Assembly (NCBI GenBank): GCA_019321725.1 | Contig: CM033120.1 | Span: 13,298,278-13,362,277 of the forward strand | Origin: Paulownia fortunei | Lineage: Eukaryota > Streptophyta > Magnoliopsida > Lamiales > Paulowniaceae | Length of the DNA: 64,000 nt | Reading direction: 5' to 3' | Shown here: piece after piece, positions 11,712-24,580 of the stretch | Position numbering within the stretch: the stretch's first letter is position 1 | Layout of the letters: each line of letters begins with the position of its first letter | Position numbers and translations under genes: made by a program | Notes under the pieces: model-generated | The model's input: only the letters and a program-made list of their open reading frames with translations | What the model was told of the DNA's origin: nothing | Databases searched by the model: none

Positions 11712-14700
11712 CAAAACAATAACTATATCACGACTGATTTGAAAAATTATCTTTAAGCCTTAATTTCAGAATAATAAATTTATTACACTTGTTTGGATAA
11801 TGTTATCATATAATGAATTTTAAATTATTAATTTCTTATTTTTAACCATTTTTTTAAGTAATTATAATAGATTTTAAATTTATATTATATAAAGTCATTT
11901 AAAATTTTTACTCTAAATTCAAAAAATTTCATCTAATGCAATCTCAATGATTATGATTATTACACAAGTTAAACAACAAAAGTACATAACCATGTTAAAA
12001 CAAAATTCACAAATCCAAAATGTGATCAAGCTCGACTATGAGAACAAAATGCAAGTTTCACAAATTATAGTGATACAATTACACTTAAGTATATTTTCCT
12101 TGAATAATAGTTAAAAATTCTAGTGAGATTCATGGGAACTGGGATTCAAGCTTGCAAATTTTAGTCCAGCACTCACACTCTCACAGTCCTTTCCATCTCC
12201 CAAGTGTGTTTTCCGTGTATATTTTAGTGACTTTGCACAAGATTCTGTTTGTAAATTTTACATTTTAATGTAAGAACACTTTTTGTGGCATTTCAAAAAT
12301 CTGCACAAAATTCTATTTTCGTCACAGAAAGTGTAGAATATACGCGCCAAATGTAAATATACATGTATTCTGCCTTCTTTTTTTTAATTAATTAAAATCA
12401 CAGATGTAAAATGAAAAAAAGAACAGAAAAAGGCTTAAAAATTAATGCAATTTTGGAGCATAATGAGGCCTTGAATTGAGAAGGAGAGATTGTGGTAAAG
12501 TTTTGAAGAAAACCACGACCCTTTTGAAACTCTTGATTTGTAAAAGTGAATTCTCTCTATTTTGTGAAAAGTTTTTTACCATTTATAAGTAGTAATGAAT
12601 GAACTATTAAAGATTCTATACCAGAACTTAGATTTTATCCCTAAAAATACATAAAATTCAAATTTAATTTCCGTCAGTTTGTAATACTGATATTGTGTTT
12701 CCCATCTTCAGGTGACAAAATCTTTTGGTTTTATATTCCATTTGGTTTCACATTTTTATAGGTTGTGAAAGTTATCCCACTTTCAATACCTATGTTATTT
12801 AAGTTTGAAATGTTAGATTTCATTGGTTCGGTTTCTTCTTCGAATTCTCTCTTTGTTTGTTTAATTTCCTATTTGATATGATGAGAGAGTTTGATAGATT
12901 TTCTCTATTAGTGCTTATTGCTATGTTTTGTTTTTCCTTTTCATTTACATGTGAATTTGTATGTTCTTTTTCATTTGTTCCTTTTTTTTTCTGTGTAAAT
13001 TAGCTAAAGAAGTTCATTTTAACAAAATCTCACACATTCTTCTTTCCTTGATAGAACACTAAGTTGGATATTATGTATTTATTTGATTCTAATTTCTTGG
13101 TTTCAAAATTTGTAAATATAATTCTTACAAATTCTAACACATTTAATCAAGAATACTATCCACAAAACTCAACAATACTCAAACCACTGGTCAACTTACT
13201 CTAACCTACGAACAGTGTTGATCTGACCTGCAAAGTGCTGCAGAAGGCCGAACGTAAATATTCCAATATTTAAGTTAATAGTAAGTTATAAAATATATTC
13301 AGTATATTCACAAGATATAAGAGAAAAATGTGTATTATGAAAGAAATGCATGCAAAAAAAACATAACCCTTTTCTTGAAATTTAAAGCTCTTATTTATAA
13401 AGTAACATTATTTTGTCATTATCCATAAATAATTATGTAACTTTATCCTCCAGCGATGATTATCAGGTGAGTTCGAACTAAAATTCTACTATCTTTATTT
13501 ATAATATTATGTTCAAACTATTCATATCATCTTAGATAAAAACGAATAATTATCTATCTAGCTATGAGTTGAGCATTCCAGCTCAAACTTGTTTATTACC
13601 ATTACCATGCAATTCTTGACTGTATTGAAACACCTTAGTTCGAATCTAAAATTTATTAAATATATACCTCGCCAAGATATTACTCGAATCGTAAACAATA
13701 GAAATAACAAAGACCTTACGGAGCAAGACCCACATAAAACTACCAACTAGCCTACTTCAATTGAAACCCCGCCCAAATGAGCCTATCACCCAAACCCATA
13801 CATATCACTTTCTAAACTTTTCAGTCTACCTTAGATGTCAAAGTTGACTTTCCTGTGCTGCATTTTTCCCCCTTTTTGTTGGGCCGCGCTGGTTTTTCTC
13901 TTTCACATTAGTTTTTATGATCTTTGTATTGTCTTGATATGTAATGGAACTTTATCAAGAATTTCATTTGAAATTTATCCACAAAACTCAAAAATCTTTG
14001 TGTGGGTTGATAAATTTGATATCCTAGAAACCTCACATTAGTTTGGAACAAAAGAAGAAACAACTACATCATGTACTTTGATGAGATTGAGGAGTACTTG
14101 TACATGTCTCCATTTTTTCTCAATAAAATTACTACAAGTGCATCATCAACATCCACCATTGTGAAATATGTGCATGTACTGAAACTTCTGTTCTTTATTT
14201 TTTGGGATTTAGGAGGTGTATTGTTGGATAGAATGGCATAACTTTTCATTCAAATTGCCCAAAAAGAACTATAAAAGTTGCTTTGTATTTGTCCTCTTCA
14301 CCAATTTGAGTTTGCCAAACCCCAATTTCATAACAAATTTGGAAAATACTTTGGCATTGTAAAGTCTTTTGAGAAGATAAAAATTGTTAGGAAGAGAATA
14401 TATGATCCATTTAAGAACTTTATTGAGATTTGTAGTTCATCACAAGTTCTTGAATCCCTCTTTCAATTACAGCTTTTTTCCTGAAATATGAAGCGAACAA
14501 GAAAGTGGGGATTTTGAAGGTCGGATAATTTCTTTATCAAAGACCTGATAAAGAAATCTAGTGGTTTTACTTATGGAGCCAAAAAAAAAAGTCAAGCTTA
14601 GGAATTTTATCCTTTCAATTTAAGTAAAAAATAGAAGATACAAAGATTAGAGGAATGTCACTGAAACATTAGTAATCACAATGAGCAAATAATCAAACCC

Positions 14701-14902
14701 ACATTATGAATAGTTATACTTTAATCAACAAAACATTTTTTTTTCATTTTTGGAAAGAAATAATTGAGTAATGATACATCAAGATAACAATAATTTTTAA
14801 CAATAGTTTAATTATGAAACTATTCTCCAAAATTGATGATTATAAGATTTAGTAGTGGGTTACTGCAATACTATTGAATAGTGGCTTCCTCCTTAACACA
14901 CA
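9715..14902. other. AT-rich intergenic DNA with microsatellites
   Basis: About 5 kb without a supportable gene. It contains TA-type microsatellites near 10250-10280 and 11681-11707 and many poly-A/T runs. Open frames near 13835-14041, 14064-14249 and 14278-14484 are short and lack recognisable motifs; they could be decayed coding sequence but I do not recognise a family. The 9715-9900 part should hold the promoter of the complete receptor kinase gene. Confidence 0.5.
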
Positions 14903-15186
14903 TAGTGGTGGCAATTTTCGGGTTTGGAATAAATTTATCAAAAGTTAAAATTCATCCCACCCCAAATTCGTCAAATTCGAGTTAGACCCGCTACACCTAT
15001 TTTATAATTTAAAAAATATTAAAAAAATATTTTTTAAAACATATAATATTATATATATATATTAAAATAAATTAATTAATTAAATGGGTCAGGTTCGGGC
15101 GGGACGGGTTTGAAAATTAAAAATCAAAATTCGTTCCGTACCCGCTTATATCTTCTCAAATCCGTCCGAACCTATTGTTATCCCTA
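14903..15186. mobile_element. hAT-like MITE, second element
   Basis: The left end TAGTGGTGGCAATTTTCGGG pairs imperfectly with the right end, whose reverse complement begins TAGGGATAACAATAGG. The flanks AACACACA and ACCATACG agree at 5 of 8 positions. The interior is AT-rich with GGGT/ACCC-type blocks near both ends, as in the element at 4040-4375. No coding capacity. Called from ends only. Confidence 0.5.
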
Positions 15187-16939
15187 ACCATACGAATATA
15201 CTTTTAGAATATTAATCTTTAATAATAGATTATCAAAAATTTGCACAAAATACGTAAAATGCATAAATTTCACGTACATATGAATATTTGTGGTTGCTCA
15301 TCACAAGGTCGTGAGTTTGGACCCATTAGATTGGGCCTTCCCACATATGGCTCAAATTATTTTTATGCCCATTAATTATATATATGTATTTAAACGCGCA
15401 CCCATCAGGAGCTCAAAGTCTTGGTAGGAAATTATGGATTTTTGATAAGGGCTTGGGTATAATCTGGGTTTGTCAGGGCGCGTGATAGTTAAATCTGAGA
15501 CGGTTTGCTGACAATATAAATAGAGCTTGGACTAAATATTCATGCACCTAAAATTTCATCTTTTGGTGCCAAACCTGTTTCATAATCTCGACTCATTGAA
15601 CGAGAATTTTCCAAATTAGTTGTGATATGATTATTTTTAAAAAACAATAATTACTAAAGCAGAATTCATGGGTTTACCCTTCTCAATCCTGACCGAAGAT
15701 TACTAAGCCCAAAGTCAGTTGGATTAAAGACCACGAATCCCATCATTTTTTTTCTTTTTTCTTTTTCAATGGACAAATTAAGTAATATATTAATACACTT
15801 GCTCTCCATTTAGTTTACCATACATTAAGTAACATGTTGCAATCAATGTTAATGTGGTACCATAATTTCACAGACCTCTAAAAGGATCATTTAACTTTGA
15901 TTTTTCTCATTCTTGTTTCAATATGTATAGTGATGTAGAATATAACCTAGAAGCATTTGTGGGCATTTGAAGTTATATCTATCCAAATAAATGTTATCCA
16001 TTTGAATCATTTGTCTAGACAGCTTAAAATGCTCATAACTTTTTAATCAGAGAAAAGTTATGCGATGATTTATATATACAAGTGCTTTTATTTTTGTGAG
16101 TTGAACTTAACCCCTTATCGTTTATATAGCATGATGGTCACTCTTTCGACCCCCAAATTCCTAATTCAAGCCCCTTGTGGGTTTTTCTTTTTCTCAATCA
16201 TTTTTGTCCATTTTTATATTTTTATAATTATATTTTGAGCCCAATATTCTAGTACTTGTCTGGTCATGTAATCAGGTATTTTTGGACCAAGTTTTATAAT
16301 CAGTCTAGTTAGAAATGATAAATGGACGATATAAAATGAGTCTAGACAAATTTAAAACCTATTCCATTAAGAAAAAATAAAATTCAAGATTCGTCCGCAC
16401 CGTCCTAAACCCAAACCCCACATGATCCAACCCACTTGGACAATATTATGCAAATCAGATAAATAAGTAAAATAAACACTTTACAACAAAATAGACAGAG
16501 AAATTTGATATTTATACAGAATAAACAGAAGGACTTGAGCTGACCGAAAGAGTGCAAGAAACGCGTTGGTGGTCGATGGGAGGCTGTTGGAAAGTATGGA
16601 TCGAAGAATGTTGAACTGGCTATTAACAGAAATTCAAATAAGGATTGTAAGTCCAGCAGGTGGAAGAGCTGGCAAGTTTTCATGCAGTGGTCGGGTGGAT
16701 GGATGGAGGTCGTGTGCTGCGGGTAGTCATCCAACGTTATGGACGACTGAATGGAAATAAAAATAGAAAATTCTAAGCAGTTTATACCTATTTAGTTTCA
16801 ATAAGATTTATTACCGGACGAACCAAATTTAAAAATTCAAAACCCATTATTCATCCCAAAGTTCATTTATTAAATTAGTTAAATACTTTCTTTTCACAAA
16901 TGAATGCTCATACTTCATTTTGATCCGTTCATTAAACAC
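15187..16939. other. Intergenic DNA with a possible degraded repeat
   Basis: No gene is supported. From about 16302 (TTAGAAATGATAAATGG) the sequence resembles the edge of another hAT-like repeat, with 'cgtccgcaccgtcctaaacc' type interior near 16390, but I could not find a convincing right end. The two opposed open frames at 16405-16734 and 16566-16760 overlap each other and show no domain. Confidence 0.35.
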
Positions 16940-17308
16940 TACTACCTCCGTCTCGTGGATGGTAAATTTGACTTTTTCTAAAATATAAGAGAAGTCAAAT
17001 TTCTTCCAAAAACACTTCTAGTTATTAAAAATGTAAAGCTTATAAAAAGTCAAATTAAATTCACCAATAAAAAACTTTCAATTAAAAAAATAAAAAACCA
17101 CGTCTATCAAGTAAAGAATGATTTTTTAAGGCCACCTAATTGATTGTTTTCCACATGGTGATTAATATATGGCAAAAAAAAGTTTTATCTTCTTTCTTAT
17201 TAAATTTAAACAAGAGGGCTAAAAAGACATTTATTCATAATAAGGAACAATAATTTGGGGACAAATAAAAATAGAAACCAAGATATTCCTTTTGGGACTG
17301 AGGGAGTA
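16940..17308. mobile_element. Stowaway-like MITE (Tc1/mariner group)
   Basis: The left end TACTACCTCCGTCTC and the reverse complement of the right end, TACTCCCTCAGTCCC, form terminal inverted repeats of the CTCCCTCCGT type that defines Stowaway elements, bounded by TA dinucleotides. Length about 369 bp; the interior is AT-rich with no open frame. Such elements are moved in trans by mariner-like transposases. Confidence 0.8.
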
Positions 17309-18089
17309 TTTTACCTCTTGTAATAGCAAATTAATTTTCAAATGTAATTATATTTAGAGTACATGATTCAACTAAATTTTAACTAGTACTACTTTTAATA
17401 ATAACACATTTTACTTTTCAAATCCCATATAATTTTTTTGGACATTTGTTTCGATATCTAAACCTGAGGAAAGGCAAAAAGCCACACTCAAGAAGAGGCG
17501 TGTAAATTTCTTGATTCACGCTGCATAGCTTTTCAGAATTTTGGAAACTGATGCCCTGTTTCCCACCTCGGCCGCACCTCATAGAGGCAGGAGATCATTA
17601 CGAAATTAAAGCAAGAAGCGCTGTACCTCTTGTCCAGTTTCTTCTAGACTATCAAAAGTAACATGAAAGGATTTTCTAATTTACCCTAGCCAGAGATTCC
17701 ATGCAGCCGTGCAGCATTCGTGTTTCTGACAAGAGCCGAGGATTGTCGCCAGAGCTGCTTTGAAAACAACATTTTTGGAAGCCTTCGATATTGCAACCAT
17801 TAGATAACCATCTTAGGGAAACCTTTCATTTCTTGTGTTCTTTAAAACAATAGATGTCAGCTCATAGAAACATGTTCAAAAGATCAACACTGACACTTCT
17901 ATTTACATGAAATTGACAACTTTGTCAACCTTTCTTTGTGTTCTGTCCTATTTAGGATAATTCATCAATTTAAATAATAGATGTCAGCACATAGAAACAT
18001 GTTCAACTTATAAAGATCCAAATTGACTCACTCCTATTTACATGAAATTGACAACCCAATATAGTCTAGATCACAACAGATAATCCTTA
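17309..18089. other. Intergenic DNA, no gene seen
   Basis: Mixed-composition sequence. A short phrase containing 'agatgtcagc(t/a)catagaaacatgttcaa' occurs twice (about 17853-17880 and 17982-18008), with similar following text, so there is a local direct duplication of about 130 bp offset. No coding signal. Confidence 0.4.
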
Positions 18090-19260
18090 ACCAACTTGAT
18101 AGTATATGAGCTCCACCTGCAGCATGTTGACTGGCCTTATTCTTTCCAACATCAACCCCAACTGTTACAGGATCAGCTTTCCCTCCACGTCTCACTTCAT
18201 CTCTTGACAAGCTTGAATTGCCTGATTTTCGAACTTTCTCTTGACTGGTCTTATTCTTTCAACAGCTAATATTCTTTCGCAACCACTATACAACAGCTAC
18301 TATTCCTTCACTATTGAAGCAACATCTATTAACTATAGCACTGCCACACAATTCAACCAGTTTAAGTTGAGAGTCCGATATGGAGGAGAAACTTACAAAA
18401 TAGGTTAAAGAAAATTAATCCTGTCCAAATTAGAGAGCAATAAATTTGGAGAACATCATTTAAAATATATAGACTCACCCTTCTTTTAGAAATCTGAATA
18501 TATGAGGTTTTGGTTTAGCTTCCGGTGGAAGCAGAGTAACTGTCCAAAAATCACAAAGCCAAAACCCAACCCAAGTATGCCTTCAACTGCCTCGGCAATT
18601 TTGCAAAAACCAGCTGGAAGACCAATTAGATTGGAGAACCTCATTCCAAAACTTCAAGTTCGAAAATGAGACCCTGAAGCCAGAGATAATATAAAATCAA
18701 GGAAGAGAAGATCTTACAAGGAGCATTTCATCAGGCTTGCGCCAGCACGCAAATGTTAACGAGAAAAGTTTTTTGACCAGTTATCATAATATAGTAAAGA
18801 ATGAACACTTATTAACAAAAAGATCTAACATCACGACAGAAGGCACTCACACACACACACACGAGTTGGAAAGAGGGGAGAGAGAGAATTTGATCATGTA
18901 TGTGGTACAAGAACAGATATAGAGAGTTACCGCCCTATTTATTCTATATTTGACCTCTGTTTTGAAGGAGCAAATTCAACAATGCCATTTTATTCTTAGC
19001 TATTAGTATCTCAAAGGTGCAGATTTTGACCTAACTTTAAAAGAATCTTCAAGTTCGAATCCGTGCTGCTGGATCATCATTTGTACAACTTAACAGGCAC
19101 AGAGTAAAATTGCAACTTAATCACCATGAGCACACAGTTAAATAGAAAACATAAACTGGTATTGTCACATGGAACACAAATCTTTACTGGCACTACAAGA
19201 TTGAAATAAAAAAGCTGCTAAAAGGGATGTGAGTATGACAAAGCCATGTATTCGCCAGAG
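18090..19260. repeat. Segment X, copy 1 (direct repeat of 23450-24580)
   Basis: This stretch matches 23450-24580 in the same orientation through many blocks in the same order: ccaacatcaaccccaactgt / ccaacatcaaccccgttctg; ctgaagccagagataatat / ctgaagctagagataatat; aggagcatttcatcaggctt / aggagcatttcatcaagctt; and aacataaactggtattgtca / aacataaactggtactgtca. On the minus strand it has splice-like sites (a GTAAG donor at about 18719), but both copies lack a clear shared open frame, so product and coding status are unknown. Repeat status is directly visible; function is not. Confidence 0.7.
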
Positions 19261-19829
19261 ATCTGCCAAAAAAAAAAAAAAGAAAAACAGAAATAGATCA
19301 GCTTTTATTAAAAGATCAGATATATATGCTCACTGTTATCAGTGTTATGTACTTATCTTTCCATAAATCTCAAAATAAACTGCTCAGGGTACCAACAAAG
19401 AGAAATATTAAAGAAAAACATATGAATGAACAGGTATAAAACAAAAGGAAAAGTTAGTCTCAAGTTTTATAGTACAATTGAAAGAACTGAAAAATTACAG
19501 AAAGCCGAGGATACAAAGAATGGAAAGGAAAATAAAAGTCACTCATTAGATAACAAAAAATCAGTTCTTCGGCAGTGAAAAAACCAAGTAAGAGATATAG
19601 ACAAAAACAGACAATAAAATAAACAAAAAGCCTATAAGATTTAGATGACAATCATTAGGTATTGATTTGCCCTCAATGTGGTAAAACAAAGAAGAAGAAA
19701 TTTGAAGGAAAAAGTTAAGAAGAAAAGAAATGGCAAGAACGAAAGTGAGAAAAACATCAAAACATTAAAATGCTACATTTGCCAGCAGTTCATCAACCTT
19801 TGACAGATGGAGAACCCAATGGACAATTT
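19261..19829. other. Sequence 3' of the ClpB-like pseudogene
   Basis: Poly-A/T-rich sequence with a poly-A run near 19267. The short minus frame at 19460-19651 is hydrophobic and low in complexity, with no motif. Where the final exon of the intact paralogues would be expected on the minus strand I see no match, so the pseudogene is truncated. Confidence 0.45.
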
Positions 19830-22606
19830 GCACTTGTTCAAAAGACTATGACTTGCAGAAAATGACTGTAAGGCAATTATCAGTCCCATTTTAGCATTAT
19901 CATCCAGACCTAGAAAGAGGTAATGTCTAGCTGGCGAATCAGGCAATTGCAATGGAGCATCAATGATCTTCACCATAGCATCGACTATAACACTAGTTGC
20001 TTCAGAAAGACCAGTAACATTTTCTTGCAATCTTCTCCAGAGATTCTTAATCTTCTCCTTTTCCTAAACTGTAGTAAGATTATTGGGTGCCATGTTGCCT
20101 GATGCTCCCTGCGTATCTGCATGCGTGATGTGGAGTGTGTGAGTATATATACATGCATATATAATATAAACATAAGAGATCAACTCTCAGGGTGACAAGA
20201 CAAAAAGTAAACGGAATGAAAGAAATAAAAGAAACATAACTCCTTAAATGCACATTTTGGGTGATTGATCGAATCGCAGATAGCCAACAAGCACTGCCCC
20301 AGCTGAGTGAAATTTCGGGCAGAACGATCCAATATAGCCAAGCATTTCCTTCGTCGGTTAAAAACTGTAGTCTGATTACACTTTCATTCTTAAATTGGCT
20401 ATCGACCGATTTACCGAATGTTCCATCCTTTTGCTTGAAATATCAATCATCCATAGATTGTTCATGTGTTTGAAATCTAAACGACAGTTCATGCGTTTCA
20501 ACAACTGTATCAACAAATTCAACAGCATTATCATAACCTTCTACGGCTGATAAACGTAGAATGGACTCAAACAATAATTTTTTGATAGTCTTTCCAGCGC
20601 CAACCTACCAAAAAAAAGAGAGAAAAAAATGAAGACAAGATGAATAAATTATAAATAACAAAGAGAAAAATTAATTCACAGGCAAGCATTTTCTATTGAA
20701 TAAGAAAGGCTGGGATCTAAATTACCATATCAAAAGCTTAAGGCAAAAAAATTGGCAATTGATTGCTCTTTCAACTCACTTTACAATCAGACACAATCAT
20801 GTCTGAAGGATAATTATTTTCCAGATTTACACTCCCTTTAAATTAATTTGGCATCATTAAGAAGATAAGAACAAGGAGACTAAAGAATGACAAAAACTAA
20901 TATCCAATTCATTATACTCCATATCAGCACAGATATTTTTTGGTAATTTCCTTTACAGAAGAAGTCTCAAACATAACTAACCAGGAACTCTTGATAGAAT
21001 AATCTTCTTGTTTCTTCTTGAAAACAGTAACAATATCAATAAGCTTGACAATATCAATATCATAGAACTGATTCCGCACATGCAGGCACACACCGACAGA
21101 TCTACTTACACAGTCTGTCGACGCCTTCCCCAATAACACGTCTAGTGCAGCATCAGAGGCGTGAACTATGAATCTTCCTTCAGTAACTTCTCTAACAACT
21201 TCTCCGCGACAAAAACTTTATCCAATGAACCTGACAGATCAGCACTGAAGAACTTTCTCGCCTACAAATTCCATTGAAAACAAATTGCTTCCGTGCACAG
21301 ACACAATGGAAAACACGCATTATCAAAACTTCAAATGAATGAAAAAACTTGTACCTCAATGAGAACTCTTTCACAGTCACTGCCCTTCGGAGTACAATTA
21401 TGGGTCTTATAAAATCCCAGGGGCGCCGAAACTGTTCTGCAGATCGTCATTCTGATTAAAGCACGTACAAGCCAATACCATCTGATTGGCTCCCACACTT
21501 TAAGTGATGACAATAATAGAACAGAAGTCAACAGGGTTCCCTTCAATATCCATTGGTGCATCATTACTCAAAACCTCAAGGAGAACCCTTGTAACAGAGG
21601 AGGAAGCCTTATCAAATTTTTTCCAGAAGAATCACTGAATAAGGACGTTTTCCCACAACCTTAGTAAGACGGTTCCACAAATCCTGATGTTTTCTCTTTG
21701 ACCTAAAAAGAAAAGGTCCAATAGTATGAGAGATACAAAAGGGGTTAATGCAAAACAAAAATTTTGAGGAACCCATGCACTACCATTTAGATAATCAGTT
21801 GGCCTTGTACGTCATCCAGACCAACCAACGTGTCTGGCCACAGGATGGGGTGTCGTAGTTAATTCCCTCGAGCTGCCCCTGTTCAGCATAGGGTAGTCAA
21901 GATAAGCAATTTTTGATGCATAATCATTGAACAAGCTAAGCTTTCCAGCCTATTCTGGGGTCAAAATCCCACACCCTCCAGATGACCTCACGACGTGCTC
22001 CCATTATGGTGAAAAGTCATTCATGTAGATCGATGCAGAATCACGTTCCAACTTCACACGAGTTAGCCATGATTGGCTATTCGGGTGGTTATCCCTGTAT
22101 AATTCAATCAGCTCAACCAGGGCCTGGGGCCGTTCATATGCCTTCATCGAACTCACTCTCGTGGTCACAATTTCTGAACTTTTCTACCACCAGCTTGCAT
22201 GCTCCATCCAAGATTATGACAGCTTTTTCCGGGGTTGCAACCTCTGGGGAAAGAGTCTATCATCACATAACAAATTTTCTGTTGATATATAAGAACATAA
22301 ATATATGCTAAATTCTGATTTAAAAATTCCAGGGGTGGTCATCACCGTATAGTTGTTGAATTGGAGTAACTAGAAGTCCTAAATGATTTACAGGTCCAAT
22401 ACTTTTAAAGAAAGAACAGAAACATACACAATGGCAGAACCAGACAGTTGTAAATAATTAACTAACTGGAGATCAGTTTGGACTTGAAGGATCTAAGGCC
22501 GTGAACAACGGCGAGATCGAAAGCGCTGATTGAAATTCGAACGCAGTATTTCCCCTGCAGCTTCGTTTTTCGCTTCCTTTAACACCCTCACCACCTCCTC
22601 CTCCAA
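19830..22606 (-). pseudogene. ClpB/HSP101-D2-like pseudogene, inverted third copy
   Basis: A disabled paralogue of the genes at 27936-33491 and 38983-44524, collinear with their exons 1-7. The start position (22606-22604) reads TTG where both intact copies have ATG. Exon 2 (about 22260-21806) has a 2-nt loss (GAGAAG to GAAG) and in-frame stops (TAA before TGGGAG, TAG in place of Cys after PE). A deletion joins the end of exon 2 directly to the last bases of exon 3, removing the Walker A exon. Exon 4 has a 1-nt gain before GATAAGG (about 21615-21622). Exon 5 lacks 43 nt after GTCGCGGAGAAG. Exon 6 has Trp-to-stop (TGA) in the DDWYF motif, a 4-nt gain and a second stop. Exon 7 has TAG in the TVEEKEK motif and then decays near 19830. 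No exon 8 was found. Confidence 0.9.
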
Positions 22607-22684
22607 CAGTTGCCTTTCTTCCTTCGAATCTTCCGAAACTTGAGTCCCCTGTTTATGTTAACCCCAACCCCGATTTTGTGCACT

Positions 22685-22704
22685 TTATGGATAAGGGATA
22701 AGGA
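22685..22704 (-). promoter_or_regulatory. I-box-like double motif upstream of pseudogene
   Basis: Plus-strand TTATGGATAAGGGATAAGGA; the minus-strand reading CCTTATCCCTTATCCATAA matches the block at 38820-38836 in the same relative position upstream of the third gene. It holds two GATAAG/GATAA-type (I-box-like) cores. Conservation in an otherwise diverged upstream region suggests a promoter element; the factor is inferred only from motif resemblance. Confidence 0.45.
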
Positions 22705-22706
22705 TT

Positions 22707-23449
22707 TTTTTATGTCTAAAAATCATAAAATTCATATTTAAGGATTTTTATGAATTATTAAATATTTAATGATGATATGATAATGTGAAATAACAATTTT
22801 ATTATAAATAATTTATTAAGTTTAGAATTTAATAAATTTAGGATTCACTTTAGCTGTATGGTATGGATGAGCTACATTCATAATTTACAATTCTACTTGG
22901 ATAATTTGGAAGGTATAAATAGAAGAGGTATGTTAGTTACATTAATACCCCAATCAATAACATTCGTAAAAAAATTGGCCAAAATGTCCTTCAACTTGAT
23001 TGATCAAATTACTCTTAAGGAATCTTTATAAATTGAAAATACATTTAGACTTCTTTAATATATGCTTAATAATTATTCTCATAGAATTACGTTCATTTTA
23101 ATAATCTAAGCATTTAATAATCCTCTATTACGTTCATTTTAAGAATCTGAGCATATAATGATTTTTCTTTTGATGTTTAACTTGTAGTAATATTAAAGAA
23201 GAATGTATTCTGAAAAATAATAAGAAGATGAATTGCAAACAAAACAAGAAAATAAACTTGTCAAAATATTGAACACACACAATTGGAGGGATTAATCATA
23301 AAAGTAGTTACTTTTAAAGTCATACATATTTCTCTTTTTTCTTTTATATTTTCCCCACCCTACTGCCACGGCAAAAATAGTGCCAGAGATATGTGTATAC
23401 ATATTTGAGACTGAAAAACAATACGTACCAAGTAATCAGTATATTTTTA
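22707..23449. other. AT-rich DNA between pseudogene and segment X copy 2
   Basis: No gene. A phrase containing 'ttacgttcattttaa(t/g)aatct(a/g)agcat' occurs twice (about 23086-23112 and 23129-23154), a short direct duplication. The rest is low-complexity AT-rich sequence. Confidence 0.4.
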
Positions 23450-24580
23450 TAATGCATGAGCTCCTCCTTGCACATTGTCAACTGCGGCATGTTCATTGAT
23501 ATTATTATCTCCAACATCAACCCCGTTCTGTTACAGGATCAACTTTCCCTCCAATGCTTATTGGGGAAGGATCAAAGTCACAGAGGTAGTAGTTCAAGGG
23601 GAAGTCTCACTCTCATCTCTTGACAAACTTGAAAGGCCTGATGTTTCGAACTTTTTTCTTATCATGTTCTGCTCCCAACCACTATACAACAGCAATGATT
23701 TCTTCACTATTGAAGCAACATCTATCAGTGATAACACTGCCACACAACTCAACCAGTTTAAAGTTGAGAGGCTATGGAGGAGAAACTCAGAAAACAGGTA
23801 CAAAAATTACTTAATCTTGTCCAAATTTCAGAGCAATAAAATATGGAGAACATCATTTACAATAAATATTCTCACCGATCGTTTCTGAACTAAATAAATA
23901 AGGTTTTGGACTAGCTTCCTGAGGAGGCAGAGTAACTGTGCAACATTCACAAAGCCAAACCCCCACCCAAAGTATGCCTTCTACCCTGAAGCTAGAGATA
24001 ATATAAAATGAAGGAAGATATGCTCTTAAAAGGAGCATTTCATCAAGCTTGCCTAAAATGCAAATGTTCCTGAGGAGATCAGATTTTCTGCCTAGTTATC
24101 ATAATTTGGTAAAGGATGAACTTGTGAAGTATGAACACTTAATAACAGAAAGTTTTAACAGCACGACAGAAGGCACTCACATACACAGATGGAGTGCGAC
24201 AGAGGAGAGCAAAAGTATTAGGTCATAAATGTGGCACAAGTAGAGATACAAAGAGTTACCTCCACATTTGCTCTATATTTTGGCATCTGTTTCAAAGGAA
24301 CAAATTCAACAAAGACATTTCATTCTTAGTAATTAGTAGCTCTTAGATAGAACTCCAAGCTAGCATCCATGCAATTGGATCACTGCATATACAACTTAAC
24401 AGCCAAAAACAAATTGCAACTCAATCACCATGAGCACACACTTAAATAAAAAACATAAACTGGTACTGTCATATGGGACACAAATTTCTACTGGCAGCAC
24501 AAGAAAGAAATAACAAAGCTGCCAAAAGGAATGTAATTGTGAGAAGAACAAAGTCATGCATTCATCAGAGATCTGTAAAA
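23450..24580. repeat. Segment X, copy 2 (direct repeat of 18090-19260)
   Basis: The partner of 18090-19260, same orientation, flanking the ClpB-like pseudogene on its upstream side. The plus frame 23475-23888 and minus frame 23594-23803 are open, but the corresponding frames in copy 1 are interrupted and no domain is recognisable, so I do not call a protein. The best-conserved blocks are about 23500-23800 and 24430-24560. Confidence 0.7.

Noticed and set aside
21982..22311. Plus-strand open frame of 109 codons
   Set aside because: Antisense shadow of pseudogene exon 2; similar antisense frames occur at 28258-28617 opposite the intact gene.
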